This document shows, one piece after another, positions 22,531 to 35,800 of a stretch of 64,000 nucleotides of DNA. Under the pieces are notes generated by a model. That model saw nothing but the letters and a program-made list of their open reading frames with translations, searched no databases and had not been told where the DNA came from. The stretch is from the NCBI GenBank assembly GCA_013397935.1, contig VZRN01000234.1:708612-772611 (forward strand). Direction: 5' to 3'. The position numbers were made by a program, and so were the translations under genes. Origin of the DNA: Dasyornis broadbenti. Taxonomy: Eukaryota; Chordata; Aves; Passeriformes; Dasyornithidae. Position 1 is the first letter of the stretch, and each line of letters starts with the position of its first letter.

Positions 22531-23955
22531 GGTCACGGGCTAAACAACTTACTTCCGGTGATTGCCCCGCCCCGGAAGTGACAGCGGGCAGGCTCGGCCT
22601 GTGCCCGCGTGGTGTCCTGGTGTCCCGGGCGGTGGCCCCGGCAGGATCCCGGAGCCAGCCCGGTGCTCGCTGCCGGCGGATGCTCGCGGTGCTTCTGAGC
22701 CGACCCGACTCCGAGCTCGTGGGGTTCTGTTTTTCCACGCGCGTTCCCGGAGTCCTGCGCGGCCGCTCAGTACAGCCGCAGTGCCTTGGTGGGTGCCGAA
22801 CGCTGGGGCAGAGCCGGTTCCTCTGCCCCGCCGGGCAGCGGCCCGTGTGTTCCGCAGGGGCAACACGAGGGCAGCCACCGCCTCCCTGCAGTCGGTTATT
22901 CGGTATTTTTTGGTGCTCGCGGCTGACCCCGGTACCGGTTTCACCGCTAAGGAGGTCTAGTCCTGGCCAAAGAAATGACTAACGGGAAATGCTGCTGGTT
23001 CACTCCCATCAGCATTTCAGTCCTGACTTTATTTTGGCGCGAGGTCAGACCCTGCACCAAGATTTGTGTTTGAAACACTTTGTTCCAGCGAAGTGACTCA
23101 GAGTAAGGGGGAGGCATCTGTCCCGCTCGGAACCGGTTACGTTTAATGTTACCACGAGGCAGGTCAGCACTGCCGGGCTCCGGACCCCGCTCGGAGCTGC
23201 TCTTACCCAGCCCCGCTCGCCGGCAGCCGCGGAGGCGGGAGGCGGGGTGAGGGTCACGCCAGGGTGGGGAGACACGCACAGCCGAGCTCGGGAGTGGGAG
23301 GCCGGGCTGACACACCCCGTCCCCAGGGAGCCGGGCAGGGAATTCCAGGCAGTTCAAGCGTTCGGTAACTGTTTTCCAGCGATATTTTTCCCCACTGGCA
23401 CCGCCGGGTGTGAGACGCCGTCCCCAGCGAGGTGGGCAGGAGCATCGTGCGTGTACACGACATCCCCGGTCATCGGGGCAAGGCCACCCGCTCTCGCCAG
23501 ACACCGCGCCGGGTGCTCCCTCAGCGCTGCTGATGAGCGCGTTAGTCATAGGCTGGAAATACCAGGGAAAAAGTGAACGTGGGATGGGTATTCCTGGGAA
23601 GCGGAGAGCCGTGGTGGCTCCAGTGAGAGGCTGGCGAGGGAACGGAGCAGCGGGGAGACAGGACGCCTGCGTCCCCGAGCGCTGCCGGTGCTTCGGGAGA
23701 GTCCGTGAGCCTCGGAGCGGTCTTGTCCCGCCGCCCCACTCCCGCTGGCCGCGTCCCCGGGCATCACGCTCCAGCGGTGCCGCCCGCAGTGGCACCGGCG
23801 AACCGGCTCCGGCGGTCCCGCCACTCCTCCGTGGGTACCACCGGGCACTGTCCACCCCTGCAGTCACAACACGCCGTGGGAGGTTGCTTGGCCTGTCGCG
23901 GCGCTGGGGAAGGAGCCCCGTTCCCGCAGCCGGTACCGCTGGGCGGCGGGCCTAT

Positions 23956-23981
23956 TGACGTCATCATAGCCGGTGACGTCA
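23956..23981. promoter_or_regulatory. Two palindromic cAMP response elements upstream of ACLY
   Basis: TGACGTCA occurs at 23956-23963 and again at 23974-23981, 18 bp apart centre to centre. Full palindromic CREs bind CREB/ATF dimers. They lie about 300 bp before the end of ACLY exon 1. Confidence 0.75.
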
Positions 23982-24049
23982 GCGGCGGCGGGTCCGGCGC
24001 GGGGGGTCACGGCCGCGGGCGCTGGCGAGGGAGGGGCGAGGGGTCAGAA

Positions 24050-24068
24050 ACTACGACTCCCACAAGGC
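24050..24068 (+). promoter_or_regulatory. ZNF143/THAP11-like site in the ACLY promoter
   Basis: ACTACGACTCCCACAAGGC closely fits the SBS motif (ACTACRAYTCCCARNANGC-type) bound by ZNF143. Confidence 0.6.
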
Positions 24069-24095
24069 TGCGCGGCCACGCCCCACTGGCGACGG

Positions 24096-24153
24096 CCAAT
24101 AGGCGTGCAGCGAATGCTCGGGCAACGTGCACGTGATGGCGGCGACAGCCAAT
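24096..24153 (+). promoter_or_regulatory. CCAAT boxes and E-box of the ACLY promoter
   Basis: CCAAT occurs at 24096-24100 and 24149-24153, both in good NF-Y context (GGCCAATAGG and AGCCAATGGG). CACGTG at 24130-24135 lies between them. NF-Y next to an E-box is typical of lipogenic promoters driven by SREBP, USF or ChREBP. Confidence 0.65.
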
Positions 24154-24199
24154 GGGCGGTGGCGGCGGCCGTAGCCCGATGGGCCGGGGAGGCCGCGCT

Positions 24200-24282
24200 C
24201 CGCGAACAAAAGGCGGTGGCGGCGGCGGGAGTGGGGCCGGAGCGGCAGCAGAGCGGGGCAGGAGCGGCCGAGTGGGGCCCAG
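24200..24282 (+). other. ACLY: ACLY exon 1 (noncoding), approximate
   Basis: A GC-rich segment ends in CCCAG followed by GTGAGT at 24283, a strong donor just downstream of the CCAAT/E-box cluster. The 5' edge is estimated. No in-frame coding exon precedes the ATG at 29801. Confidence 0.55.
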
Positions 24283-27200
24283 GTGAGTGGCGGGGCGCGC
24301 CCGCCACGGAGAAGGGCTGCGGCTCTGACCGGCACATGGCGGGGCCTCGCGCGGCCGCTTCTGCCGGCGCTGCCGCGGCGCCCACACGTCTGGGGCGGGA
24401 GCGGGAGGGGTCTGCGGGCCTGGTCCTGGCCGGCGCTGGTCCTGGCCGGCGCCGGCCCCGATAGCTCGCGGTAGGGCGGTCGAGCCCGGGAGCGGCCCTC
24501 AGCCTGCGGGAGCGCCGCGGACTCGCTCAAGGAGCGCGTATGCCTGCGGGAGCGGGGGCCAGCTGTGCCGGTATGGTCCGGAGTGGAGCCCCTCGCTCCC
24601 CCTGGCACGGCCGCCTCTGGCCTTGCGGGCGGCCCCGCCGCCACTCCGCCAGGGTCTCCTCGCAGCGGTGCTGATGCCCGGTAGTGTCCCGGTGGCCGGG
24701 GCGGCACTGAGGCCGGGACAGTATGCGGGTGCGGTGGGCACAACGCAGATTACCAAGGGGTTGGGAAAGGGCTCTGTCCTTGCGCATTTTTTCTTTTCGC
24801 TCCTGGTCTAAGGGGGCCTTGGCCAGAGCACTTGCATCGCTTGCCATAAGGAAAATCCTTTCGTGGCCATCCTGGAGGAACAGCCCCACGTCGAGATCTC
24901 GCTGTTCCCGTACGAGCAGCAGCGTGCACAGCCCGTGTGTCGCTCCCTTACCGGGACAGCTGGCTGTGTTCCAGCTCTCCTGTTTGCTGCCTGCAAACAC
25001 TCCTGTTTGTCTTGCTGCTTTCGAAATTCTCATCCTGCTGTGCAGACTCTCCTTTCTCTCTGTTAAACAGTTTGTTATCTGCAGTAGTATCTAAAGGCTG
25101 AAAACTGAGGTGCACCCTCACTATCCCGTTTGTAGGTGTCTGCTCTTTCTGATCCCTAACTGGGTTTGAAGCTCAGAGTATCAGCTCTGCTGTCCAGTGC
25201 TTTTACTCAAACCCTGTTGGGCTTCCTGCATGTGAGACTCTGCAGCTCTCTCGAGGTATCAGGGCTCTTTGCACTGTTCCACTGCTGCCTGAAGTGGTTC
25301 CCACATAAGGGCAGCCACAGCTGGAAGTCCTGCCCAGCCATGATGGCCAGGGAACCTGCTACTGCCATACACTCTGTAAGTGATGTGGGAAGGATTTAAG
25401 GAATAAGCTTGTTAAGGAGCCCCCAGGGTGCAGAGCAGGATGATCTTTAATGACAGGATTCCCAAATTCCCTCCTTGTGGCACTGGGTGCCCACCAGCTG
25501 TGGGGAGCCTGTCTGCTCCTCTCCGTTAGCCAAATGTAGCTAGTCTGTGCTCTGTGCTCCTCCCTAGCTGCCGTGTTTTTCTCTGAGGTTCCATGTGTGC
25601 AGGGAGCCTCCCCCAGAGCTGGGCATGCAGCACCTGCTTGCATCACCCCGCACAGCGTTTCTCAACCGCAGCTGCGGGACCATGACCTTGTGTTGGCTGC
25701 AGCAGTGAGCCCTCATCATCCTCTGATGAAACACACGGGCTTGCCAGGTGGGAGCTGATGTAACTTTTCATGCTGCCGTGGGCTGAAAATACTGGCTGAG
25801 CTTGAACTGCGTTAATAAATGACCTGGGATGGAGGGGGAAGGCTGCTTTACGGTGTGGGTTTGTTGACACAATTCTTGGGAGAGCAGGCATCAAGTCTTC
25901 ACTGGAGGAGTCCTTTCCTCCTGGCAGAAGCATCATTCTGGTGTGACTGGAGGACAGTATCGATCTGAATCTAAGAGAATTCAGTGTGTGAGCACCACAT
26001 TCTGTGTGAACACAGACTGGTGAAGCTGAGTTACACCTCTTCTTCTGGTTTGAAGGAAAACAAACTAAATCAATGTCATACTTTTTCTCCTCTTGCAGAG
26101 CAGACCGTGTCACACTGAGTAGTGCCACATCATTGATCTCTTGGGAGTCAGGGAGACTTTATCCGGGTTCTGTGTCAGGAATGCGTCCCTGTTTCTCCAT
26201 CTGTGTTTCCTTTGGATTTGTTGTGTGCTCCCTCCTGCTGGTTGCTGATGTATTGGGGCACATATATCAGTTGTGTCACAGCAAACACAACATCCAGCTT
26301 GAGGAATCTTGCCTGCCTTGCCAATATGCCATTGATATTTATCAATACACTCAGGAAACTTTCCTGAAGCATCAACTTCTTTGCATATATTTAACAGGTG
26401 ACATTTTGAGGGAATAAGTGCTGCTGAGCTCCCAAAAATATGATCTAATCCATGTCTCTTACTTGCGCTGGATTTGCTAACAAAGGCTGAAATCCAACTC
26501 CTTTTGAATTGGTGGGTATGGATGATGAGAAAAGGGTGTCTGAGGTATTGCAGGGAAGCTGTTAGTGTTGGAGCCTCAGTAAATGAATGCAAATCATTCA
26601 TGGAAATCTGTGGCACTTGTGCTGCTGACATGAATCTGCCCTTATGTGTGGTGGGTGCAAGGTCTGGGACCCGAAGTGGTAAGAAAATTGCAGGTCAGTC
26701 TTGGCTAAAGAATGCTGAACAGACCAGTGTCTGGATGTGAAGCTGTGGGAGAGAACATTGTTATCCCATAGCTTGTGTTGGGGCAGAGAAAGGGACCTTT
26801 TTCCTGGGCTGTTCTTCAGAGGTGCGGCCGTGCCCCTGCTTGGTGTTTGCAGAACAGATGCAGTAAGTTAATGGACCTGCTCTGATCCTGTCTCCCTGGT
26901 TGTCAAGGGACCTGCATGAGCACACACAGCCAGGAATTGCTGATGCCCTATGGATTATTTTCCTGCTGATCTCTTAGCTTAACAGTTCAGCAGACTGAAG
27001 CAATTGCTTTGTGCTCTCTGCCTCACGGAAAAGGCAGAGTTAGAACAGTGGAAAAACTGAGGGGCATGATTAAAGACTTGCTAATGTTTAGGAAATGTGA
27101 AACTTGGGCAGATAAGGTCAGAATAGCCTCATTCCTGCTGTTGTGTTGCCATGACACAAGGATGTTATTTTTTCATCTACTGCTATTGTAAGAACTCTGT

Positions 27201-29789
27201 AGTTTCCTTTCTTTACCCCAGTAGTGTTATTGCAAAAATGAGGTGATGAAGTTGGAAAGAGGGAAACCAGGGGAGCAGCCAAACAGAGCAGCATGAAGAA
27301 GACCAGAAATGGTTCTGAGAGAGGAGCAGCTCCACTTTGTGTCCCTCAGGTTTACAGCGTCCCATATGCGTCACTTATTTCCCACTGCTGTTTTTTACAG
27401 GACCCAAAGAATACCCTGGGTCCAGTTTGCTGCAATTGCAGGGTATTCATTGGCATAACAAATCAGCCTTGAGTGGTTTAATTTGTAAACATGGACTGAA
27501 GTTCTGCAGTGTTCAGAGGCTCTGTGACATCCTGGAGAAATGACAAATACTTGGGTTTTTTAAAGAAATATGTTTGCCATTTTCTTCTACCCATCTGCTT
27601 CTGCTGCAGTGAAATGAGACACTGTTTCTCTGGGACAGGCCTTGAGCAGATTGTGGAGTTGATGGATTTCAAAGAGGTTTGAAGCAGGACCATTGCAGCT
27701 TCCTCCCAGGCAGAACAAATGGTGGCTGCAGGTACTGTGGGAGCAGGGTTTGCTCTCAGAAATAGCTCTGCTTAAAGTACCAATCCCAATGGAAAGTTTT
27801 GGGCTCTACGGTACAGATGACTTGTGTATGTGCGTGCAGCTGTGAGGCCGGGGAGCAGCACGGTGCCTGTGGGAGTGTCTGTGTGTGCCTGCAGAATCAG
27901 GCTGGGATGTTGGTTTGGTGGTTGGTCTCCTCTGGCTGCTCACAAGAGCTCCCCTTTTCTCAGGCCACCTTGGCTTTGACACTGGGCTAATAAACCAACA
28001 GGGGTTGTTTCAGTAGGCAGTGTTAGAGGCAAGTGTTTCACTCCTGGTGACAGGAGTGGAGGGGTTGATTCTGATGAAAGATGAGGTGCTGCAGAAATGT
28101 CGCCTGAGCCCGTTTTGAAACAGGATTAAATTGGAAGCTGCGCTGCAATTGTGCTCAGGTTTTACATCAGAACTCTTGGAAAGCAGACCTGCTGTTCTTT
28201 GCCTTTTACCCCTTCTGTAGCTTTGCCTTTGTGGTTTTTAGCCCTGGAATGGCATTGGAAAAGATATCAGTGGCAAAGTTGACTGCTGGTCCTTAAGCTT
28301 AGTTATCAGCTTTTGGTAATAGCACTTAGTCTGACCTGTTTGGTTCTGGAGGCTTAGGGAATGCAACCTGTCTGCTGCTAATGTTGGGATGGACCAAACC
28401 TCCTTCTTTCTGCTCTAGGGAGAAAGTTCTTTATTTCTAGTTATTGCTAGTTAATCGCTGGCTGTTCTGTGTTTGCTTATAGGGTGAATAGCCCAGCTGA
28501 TTACTAATGGTTATTACCCAGGGGGCAGCACGAGAAATGGCTGGAATTTTTAACCGGTTTCCCTCTGTGAGTCTGAAGTGGGGTATCTGTTTTGTGAGGG
28601 CAGGTAGTCTCACTGAGCTGTTCTAGTACTTAGCTGTCTAGGTGCTCGGATGGAATCTGAGCTCCTCTTCTCTGCACCTCTGCTTTGCAGCTTGCCCAGA
28701 ATCCATCGCAAGAGTGTTTTTGTTTCCTGCCACACTGGCTATGCCTGGGGAACAGTGACATGATCCCACAGTCACTCAAAATGCAGCAGGAGCTGCTGCT
28801 TGAGCCTCCCTGTCAGCAGTCTGACCTCCCAGACATACTGGACCCGCCAGCAGATCACAGCACTCAGTTCTGATGTGTGACACATACAGTCAGGGTCACT
28901 GGGATGAAGTATTCTTTTAAATAAATGTTTGTGGCAGTTCAAAATAAATGCATCTTTGACACTTATGACTTTGTTGCTGCATATCAAGAAGAATAGTTAC
29001 ACTCTTGAGGTCAGAAATAATTTGCTTACATCAGTTTGGAATATACTCGAAAAGAGAAGAAAACAATCCATAGGGAAGGGACTGAACTAGGAATTTTTCT
29101 TTAAAAAACCCCAAAACCAAAACAAACTGTCTAACCTTAATCTTTGGTGTTGTCTTGAGCATCTAATTCTGTCATGTGTGAAGCTCTTTCCAAGATACCT
29201 GATTCTGAAACAAGAAAAAAACAATTATGTAAACCTGTTCTAGTTTTGGTAATCCTGGCAGTGTTTTTTTTTTTTTTCCCCCTTATAAAAGGGATGGGGA
29301 TTGCTGATGCTCCCACAGTCAGGCTCGACTGGGAATATGGGATGCCTTAGAGAAGTGGGTGGGAGGGAGGGTTCCCTCCCTGGAACTGTAACCAGGAAAA
29401 GTGGTCGGAGTGTTACACAGACCCCCTAGCATCAAACCTGAGGTGGTGCGACATTGGAGAGAAGCTTTGTGTTCTGGGCATCCCCTGGACGTGAGGGGAT
29501 GCTCCAAGCTGAGGGCTTAGGAAAGGCTTGGTGGTGGCTGGGACAAGCTGCACAGAATTCTGCCTTTCCCTGCAGACAAGGCTGGAGCAAAATAATGTGC
29601 AGGGCAGGGGAATGAGATAGAAATTTTAAGCAACACGAATAGTTCTTGCTTATTGGGGAAGTTTTATGATCTTACATGTAATGGGGAGACTTTGGTTTGC
29701 TTTGGGTTTGTCTTGAGCTGGGTGGTGGGGAACTCTTGGTCAGAACAGGGCTCTGTTCCTGATGGATTTTTCGTTTTTTCCCCATCCAG
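24283..29789 (+). other. ACLY intron 1
   Basis: 5.5 kb between the noncoding first exon and the exon with the ATG (acceptor CATCCAG, exon starting at 29790). No recognisable exon, RNA gene or clear repeat family was seen. The left end (to about 24.8 kb) remains CpG-rich. Confidence 0.65.
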
Positions 29790-29800
29790 ATTAGGTAGCC

Positions 29801-32800
29801 ATGTCAGCCAAAGCCATCTCTGAGCAGACGGGGAAGGAGTTCTTGTACAAGTACATCTGCACATCCTCTGCCATCCAGAACCGTTTCAAGTATGCACGGG
29901 TCACCCCAGCCACGGACTGGGCACGGCTCACCCAAGACCACCCATGGCTCCTGAGCGAGGTAAGGATGGGGACAGCAGGATCTGCCTTCCTGGAGCACCT
30001 GAGCACTGCACCAGACCCTTCCTGAAGGACTGGTCACTGTTACTGCTCTGCTGCAGTCACCCCCAGCCCTGATAAAGAAACAAGCCTTGCTTCAAGGCTC
30101 AGTATCATCTCAGAGGGGGCTGATTATTCCTTTAAGACTGTGGAGTACAGGGGCAGAGGTAGCTGTAAACAAGTTGCTCGTAACTGCACAGAAAGTAAAG
30201 GAGGTTGATTTAGACAGAGATGTCAGTCTCTGTTCTCAAAGCCTTGTTTTCTGAAATCAGGGATGTTTGGCTTTTACATCCAGTTAGGGCACTGCTTAGT
30301 TTTCTTGAACCCAAACAAAATGTCAGGGAAAACTTCCTTTTTTAAGTTTTTCAGCGCAAGATCTTTTCTCTCTGTATCTGATATCCTCACACTTTCTGTA
30401 GAGAAAACATACCCAGAGCTCTTTTTATTAGCTGTCCAAGCTGGCTTCTTTCCAGTGGTTAATTATATTAAGTCATTGGCTGGAGAACATGAATGTCTCA
30501 TAGTCCTTGACTGACTGATTGATAAAAGCCCTGCACTAATTAAATGTTCCATGCTCAAGTGCCTGAGTGAGCTGCAGGGAGAGATCAGCCTGCTTCTAAA
30601 AGCCTTGCAGGAAGCCAGAAGCAAGCAAGGATGCTCTCAGGCGTTTAAGGCAGGTTCCGTAAGGCTGGAAAGGGCTTCAGGGTCCAGCAGCAAGCCCATG
30701 CTTAATGTCCTGTACTGCAACACGATGTGTTCTGACTCATAAGTTGCTGAAGTTCCAGGACGCATCAGTGGTACAGGAGAATGGCACCCAGTTCTAGTTT
30801 GGTTTTTTAAAAAGATATTTGCAAGCTAGAGATGTGTGTAACCCAAAAGCAGCTTTCTGTGGGTGTCTTATAAAGAACCATGGTCAGTTGACTGAAACGT
30901 GCATGACCCGGCCCCTAGCCCGTCTCATAAGCAGAGTGTAGTGACAGCACAAGCTTATCTTTTTTTGTGTATGTGAGAAGCTGACTGTCTGCCATGACTC
31001 TCACTGGGGTTTTTTCGTCCAAAAAAAGCCAGAACAAACTGTCACCTCAGCCTCTGATGTCTGCTCACAGCTTAGTAGAAACAAGGCGGCTTTTCTCAAA
31101 GTACAGCGTAAGAAAACAAACTTGTAGGCATGTTGTACCAGGAGCTGGATTTGCCAAGATTAAAGGAATTTTGCAAGGACATGTGCTGTGTAGAACTGAT
31201 TTAAGTTTTTACTTCACTATCTGCAGACAGCTACTCGACCAAGGTCCCTTTCTAATGTTTCTTCCTTTAAATCTCTTGCCCAACCTTGTAGCGTTTAGTG
31301 GTGAAGCCAGATCAGCTTATCAAGAGACGTGGGAAGCTTGGACTGGTTGGGATTAACCTCACTCTGGATCAGGTGAAGGCTTGGCTCAAGCAGCGCCTGG
31401 GCCAGGAAACCACGGTGAGTGCTTCCCTTTTGTTCCTAGCACAGTATAAAAACTGTCATAAACCGATCCTCTACTGCAGCCAGCCTGTGTGTTTTGGCTG
31501 ATGACTGAGTGTTACTTCAGGTCCTTATTTTAACTCAGTGCTGTCCTGTAATATTTATTTTCCTGGGAATGACAGTGCAGTGCTAATGATAATGAAGTGC
31601 CTGCCATGTGCTGCGGTGTGTTGGGAGCTGATGGAGTTGTGCTGCCTGAAGGAATTTATGCCTTTGGCTGTGCTGGGATTGATTTGCTGCTGGCTTCAGC
31701 TCTGAGCCAGTGTGGCTGCCTGAAGAATTGGGAAACAGCAGGAACTGCATCTTGAGTGCTCCCCATTGGGAAAACGATGGGTGTGGAAATCACTCCTTTA
31801 GCACAATACAACAGCCTTGTCTAAAGCAAGGACTGGGCCATAGACTTGGGACCACTGGTGTCCTCAGGAACAGGGGGTATCCCCAATGTCTCTTGAGCCT
31901 GGAAACATGGGTTTGGATAACAGGAAAGTGCCTACACAGAACGGTTCCTGGACCCATAACAAGAGGCTAAAGAATTCTCTTGTTCTTCCATATCTCCCTG
32001 ATACCATTTCAGGACGAGCACTACTCTGCGGCCTCTGCTCCTGCCACTAGCTCAGGAATTCCTCACTTCTGATTTTTCCACTACCCCAAGAACAGCTCAA
32101 GTCCTTGTGTCTCACTGTGCTGAGCAGGGTGCAGTGACAGTGCTGTCTCTGGGACAGGAGAGGAGAGCAGCTGTCCTAGTGTAATTCTGATACCCCTCTG
32201 TCCTGTTAGGAATGGGAAAGGTGACCGACTCCTGTAACCAGATATCTTGGGATGACAGTGCTGAATGCTGTGCTGGAGAGGAAGGAGTGGTTTTAGAGCA
32301 GTGCTGATTAATTCTCAAAGCTTTCCTTTGCTCTCACAAATGTGGAGACTGGACAAGTGGTTATGGGTGGTTATCTTGTTTTCTGTCCCCAGATTGCTAA
32401 TGCAAAGGGAATCCTGAAGAATTTTCTGATTGAACCCTTCGTCCCTCACAAACAGGTTAGTACACCATTAAAGCATTAAAAAGGGCTTTTAAGTCTCTTT
32501 GGACTTGCATGCTTACCTGGATTGGTACAGTGGAGAAAGCAGAAGTTTGGGAGTGTGATGTTGAACTGACAGTGTTGGTGCACACCCCGGGCAGTGTCAG
32601 GGCCGCTGCAGCACTGCTGCTTTTTGGGAAGCTTGATGGTGGGCTCAGTTGCCCCAATACCAGCATTGCCACAAGAGCCTCTCCAGGGTCTTCTCTGAGT
32701 GTCACTGGTTAATGCTTGTCCCTGCTCTGTGGTGCAGGAGGAAGAGTTCTATGTGTGCATATATGCTGCCCGTGAGGGAGACTACGTACTCTTCCACCAC

Positions 32801-35800
32801 GAAGGGGGTGTGGATGTGGGAGATGTGGATGCTAAAGCTCAGAAGCTGCTCATGGCAGTGGATGAGAAGCTCAGTGAATCGGATGTGAAGAAGCATCTCC
32901 TGCAGCATGCACCAGCTAACAAGAAGGAGTAAGTAGAGATGCAGTTCTGGGCACGACCAGTCATGCAGCAGCTGCTCTCTTTTATGTCAGTGCCACATCC
33001 CTCTATTTTATTCACCCTGAAGCTAACTCTCCTGCCCTTCTTGCTGCTCTCCAGAATATGCCATGCATCCTGGATCTAAGCTCTCTGACCGTATCTGAGC
33101 TGCCTATAAAACCCAAAAATAAGGTTTCCTAGTGCTGAGCCTTTACTTGGCAGCAGCACTTGTCAGCCTGCTCAAATCCCAACCTCTGAGACTGGAAACA
33201 TGTACTGAATTCTGATCCCTTGTGCCAGCATAGGAGTTTCTTTTGTTTAGTGAAATAGTGATGAGATATGGATCTGACTGCTAATTCAGAACTTCCCTCT
33301 CCCTTGCTCTGGCATGGTCTCCAAAGTTATTATCCTGTTCTTCCTCCTGCAGGCTTATCTGTAGATCTCAAGGCTTCTGCAATCTCCCTCAATTAGCTGC
33401 CCATACCTCGTTATCTTAATACGAGTCATAACTTTTCCAAACAGCGAAATCCTTGCTGGCATTGTGCAGCACTGAAGGGCTGAAGGAGCCTGTCACTCCA
33501 TCAGCTCACTGCAGCCTCTTCCCCATCACAGCTACCAAAGCTCAGATCTGACAAAGATGGGTATCAGCAGGGAGGAAACGATGCGCTTCTGTCTTGTGGG
33601 GAGATAAATCAGGCTGCAGAGCTCTGACAGTTGTGAGCAACTGTGTCCTCAGCAGAGTTTGGTGGAGGGTAATTAAGATGAGTCATCAAGGTCTTCTTTC
33701 CTTTGAGTCATCCATCAGCCAGGCTCCATCCAGAGAAGATGAATGAGAATGAAAGAAATAGATGCTGAGCAGATTTGCAGATTGCCACTAATACCAACAA
33801 ACAGAGCAGGCTGTACTTAGATTTGGCTGCTTTCATTAACTTGTGTTACTTTTTTTCCTTTTTTTACAGCATCTTGGCCAGCTTCATCTGTGGCCTGTTC
33901 AACCTTTATGAAGATCTGTATTTTACGTACCTCGAGATCAATCCATTAGGTAATGGATATTTTTGGGAGCAGAACTTTCTGTTCTGAAATACCAAAATGT
34001 GTTTTTGATCCTTCTTTGGGTTCTGGAATTTACAACAGCAGCAGGTGCCATGTGCAGAAGTACGGAAGTGGCAGTAATATGTTTCTGAGATTCTCATTCA
34101 GTGAATTGAAAAGAGGAAATGAAAAATTCCCTTGAAAGGATTGTTAAGGCAGAACTGAATGTAAAAATTGCACTGTTAGAACAAAGTAGCCCGAGAACAG
34201 AGCCTGGACCATGGCCACAGTTACTGGTTAACTCCTCAGGGAACTTTTCTGGGGCTGGTAGATACTGCCCAGTGCCAGGGGAAACAGTAGTAACCCAGCT
34301 TTTGCAATGGTCTGTGGTACCAGATGCTGGAGTAAATCTGTAACGTGTCTCTGTACGACCCAGAGCTAATCGCGATGTTTTTCACTGCAGTGGTGACTAA
34401 GGATGGTGTTTACATCCTTGATTTGGCTGCGAAGATTGACGCAACAGCTGACTACATCTGCAAAGTGAAGTGGGGGGATGTGGAGTTCCCCCCTCCTTTT
34501 GGCAGGGAAGCTTACCCTGAGGCAAGTGACAGCTGGAATTCCTTCACTGTGTTCTGAATTCCTCATTGCTTGTATGCCCATGGCATTGTGGTTTCCAGTG
34601 GTTTTGTTGCTGTGTCTCAAGCACCTTGGCAGTGCTGTCTATGACAACCTGTGCACAGGTAGCTGTAGTCCTAGGGCTGCTCATAATCACACTTGGAGCT
34701 GTGTTTGTTTCCCAGCTCTGCTTGGTCAGTTCTTTAATTCAGAACTGACTTTTTTTAATAGAGGCCGATATTTAACTTTCCTAAGCTGTGTGCCAAAGCT
34801 TCCTTTTGTGGTTCCTGTGCACACTGCTCCCCTCAGCATCCCTATTTTTCTCTTGGAGCAGTGGTTCCTGGCAGCCCCATGGGAGCTGATGCTCCGTCAG
34901 TGTTTCAGTGACAGTTCTGAAAGCAGAGCAGCAGCTGTGTGCAAATGCTGCATCCAAGTGTGAATCCAGAGAAAATAATCACCATCTCTCAAACTATCAA
35001 GTAAAAAGTTAAGATGTTAATACACCTGTTTTTCCAAAATGTGAGGATGAGGCCTGCAGCAGCACTGCATTGTAAAGCTACCAGTGCCTGGTCCCTCTCT
35101 GAATTCCCTAGGTCTCTACTGCTGGATGCACAAGCACTGCTCCAGACACAGGTCTCAGCAGCCTCAGAGGCTGTTGGAAATAGACCTCTGTCCTTAGTTA
35201 TTCTGTTACTTATTTCAGGGGCCTATTCTTCTCCAAAAATATCTGTCCTGACTTTACCATTTTAATCATTATAATTGTGCTTCACTTGGAAGGTTTTTGT
35301 ACTGTGGCCAGTAAATCCATTTAGCTGTTCCTTTCCATGTAGCTTTCTAGATGCCAACACTCAACTCAATTTGCTCTTAAAAGGATTAGTTCAGGTTTTG
35401 TCTCTGAATCATCCCTCTCCAAGTCCCTGGGAAGGTTGTTATGGCAGAGTCTTTGCTGGGAATGTTAATGAACTCTGATGAAGTGCTGCTTAGCAGCCTG
35501 TCACACTGGGCACAGGAGCACCACGTTGAGCCAAATTACAGCTCTCAGTGATTATATTCCTGGCTGCGGCACAGCCAGAGTGGTCACCATGGGTGAGATG
35601 ATTTGTAGACTTTCTCAGTCTCAGATAAGGCCAGAACAGACTTTACAGTTCTGTTTGGATTTTGTGACTGTCGTGTGATGGAGGGATGGAGCTGGGCCTC
35701 TGTCCCTGAGAAACACTGTGTTTGTAGCTCTGCTGTCCCTCTCAGCTGTAGCTGATGAGATGTGATTGCTCTGCATATCCAAATGCACTCAGCACTATGA

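Larger units (their letters stand above)
22501..24282. promoter_or_regulatory. Divergent GC-rich promoter region of ODAD4 and ACLY
   Basis: About 1.7 kb of CpG-rich sequence separates the ODAD4 start (minus) from the ACLY first exon (plus). Long open frames here (for example 22947-23867 on the minus strand) are by-products of GC richness. Recognisable sites are listed separately. The human pair is, from memory, also divergent. Confidence 0.75.

Noticed and set aside
22947..23867. 306-residue open frame on the minus strand
   Set aside because: It lies in the CpG-rich ODAD4/ACLY promoter region, is Arg/Pro/Gly-rich, and has no domain or splice context. GC-rich DNA gives such frames by chance.
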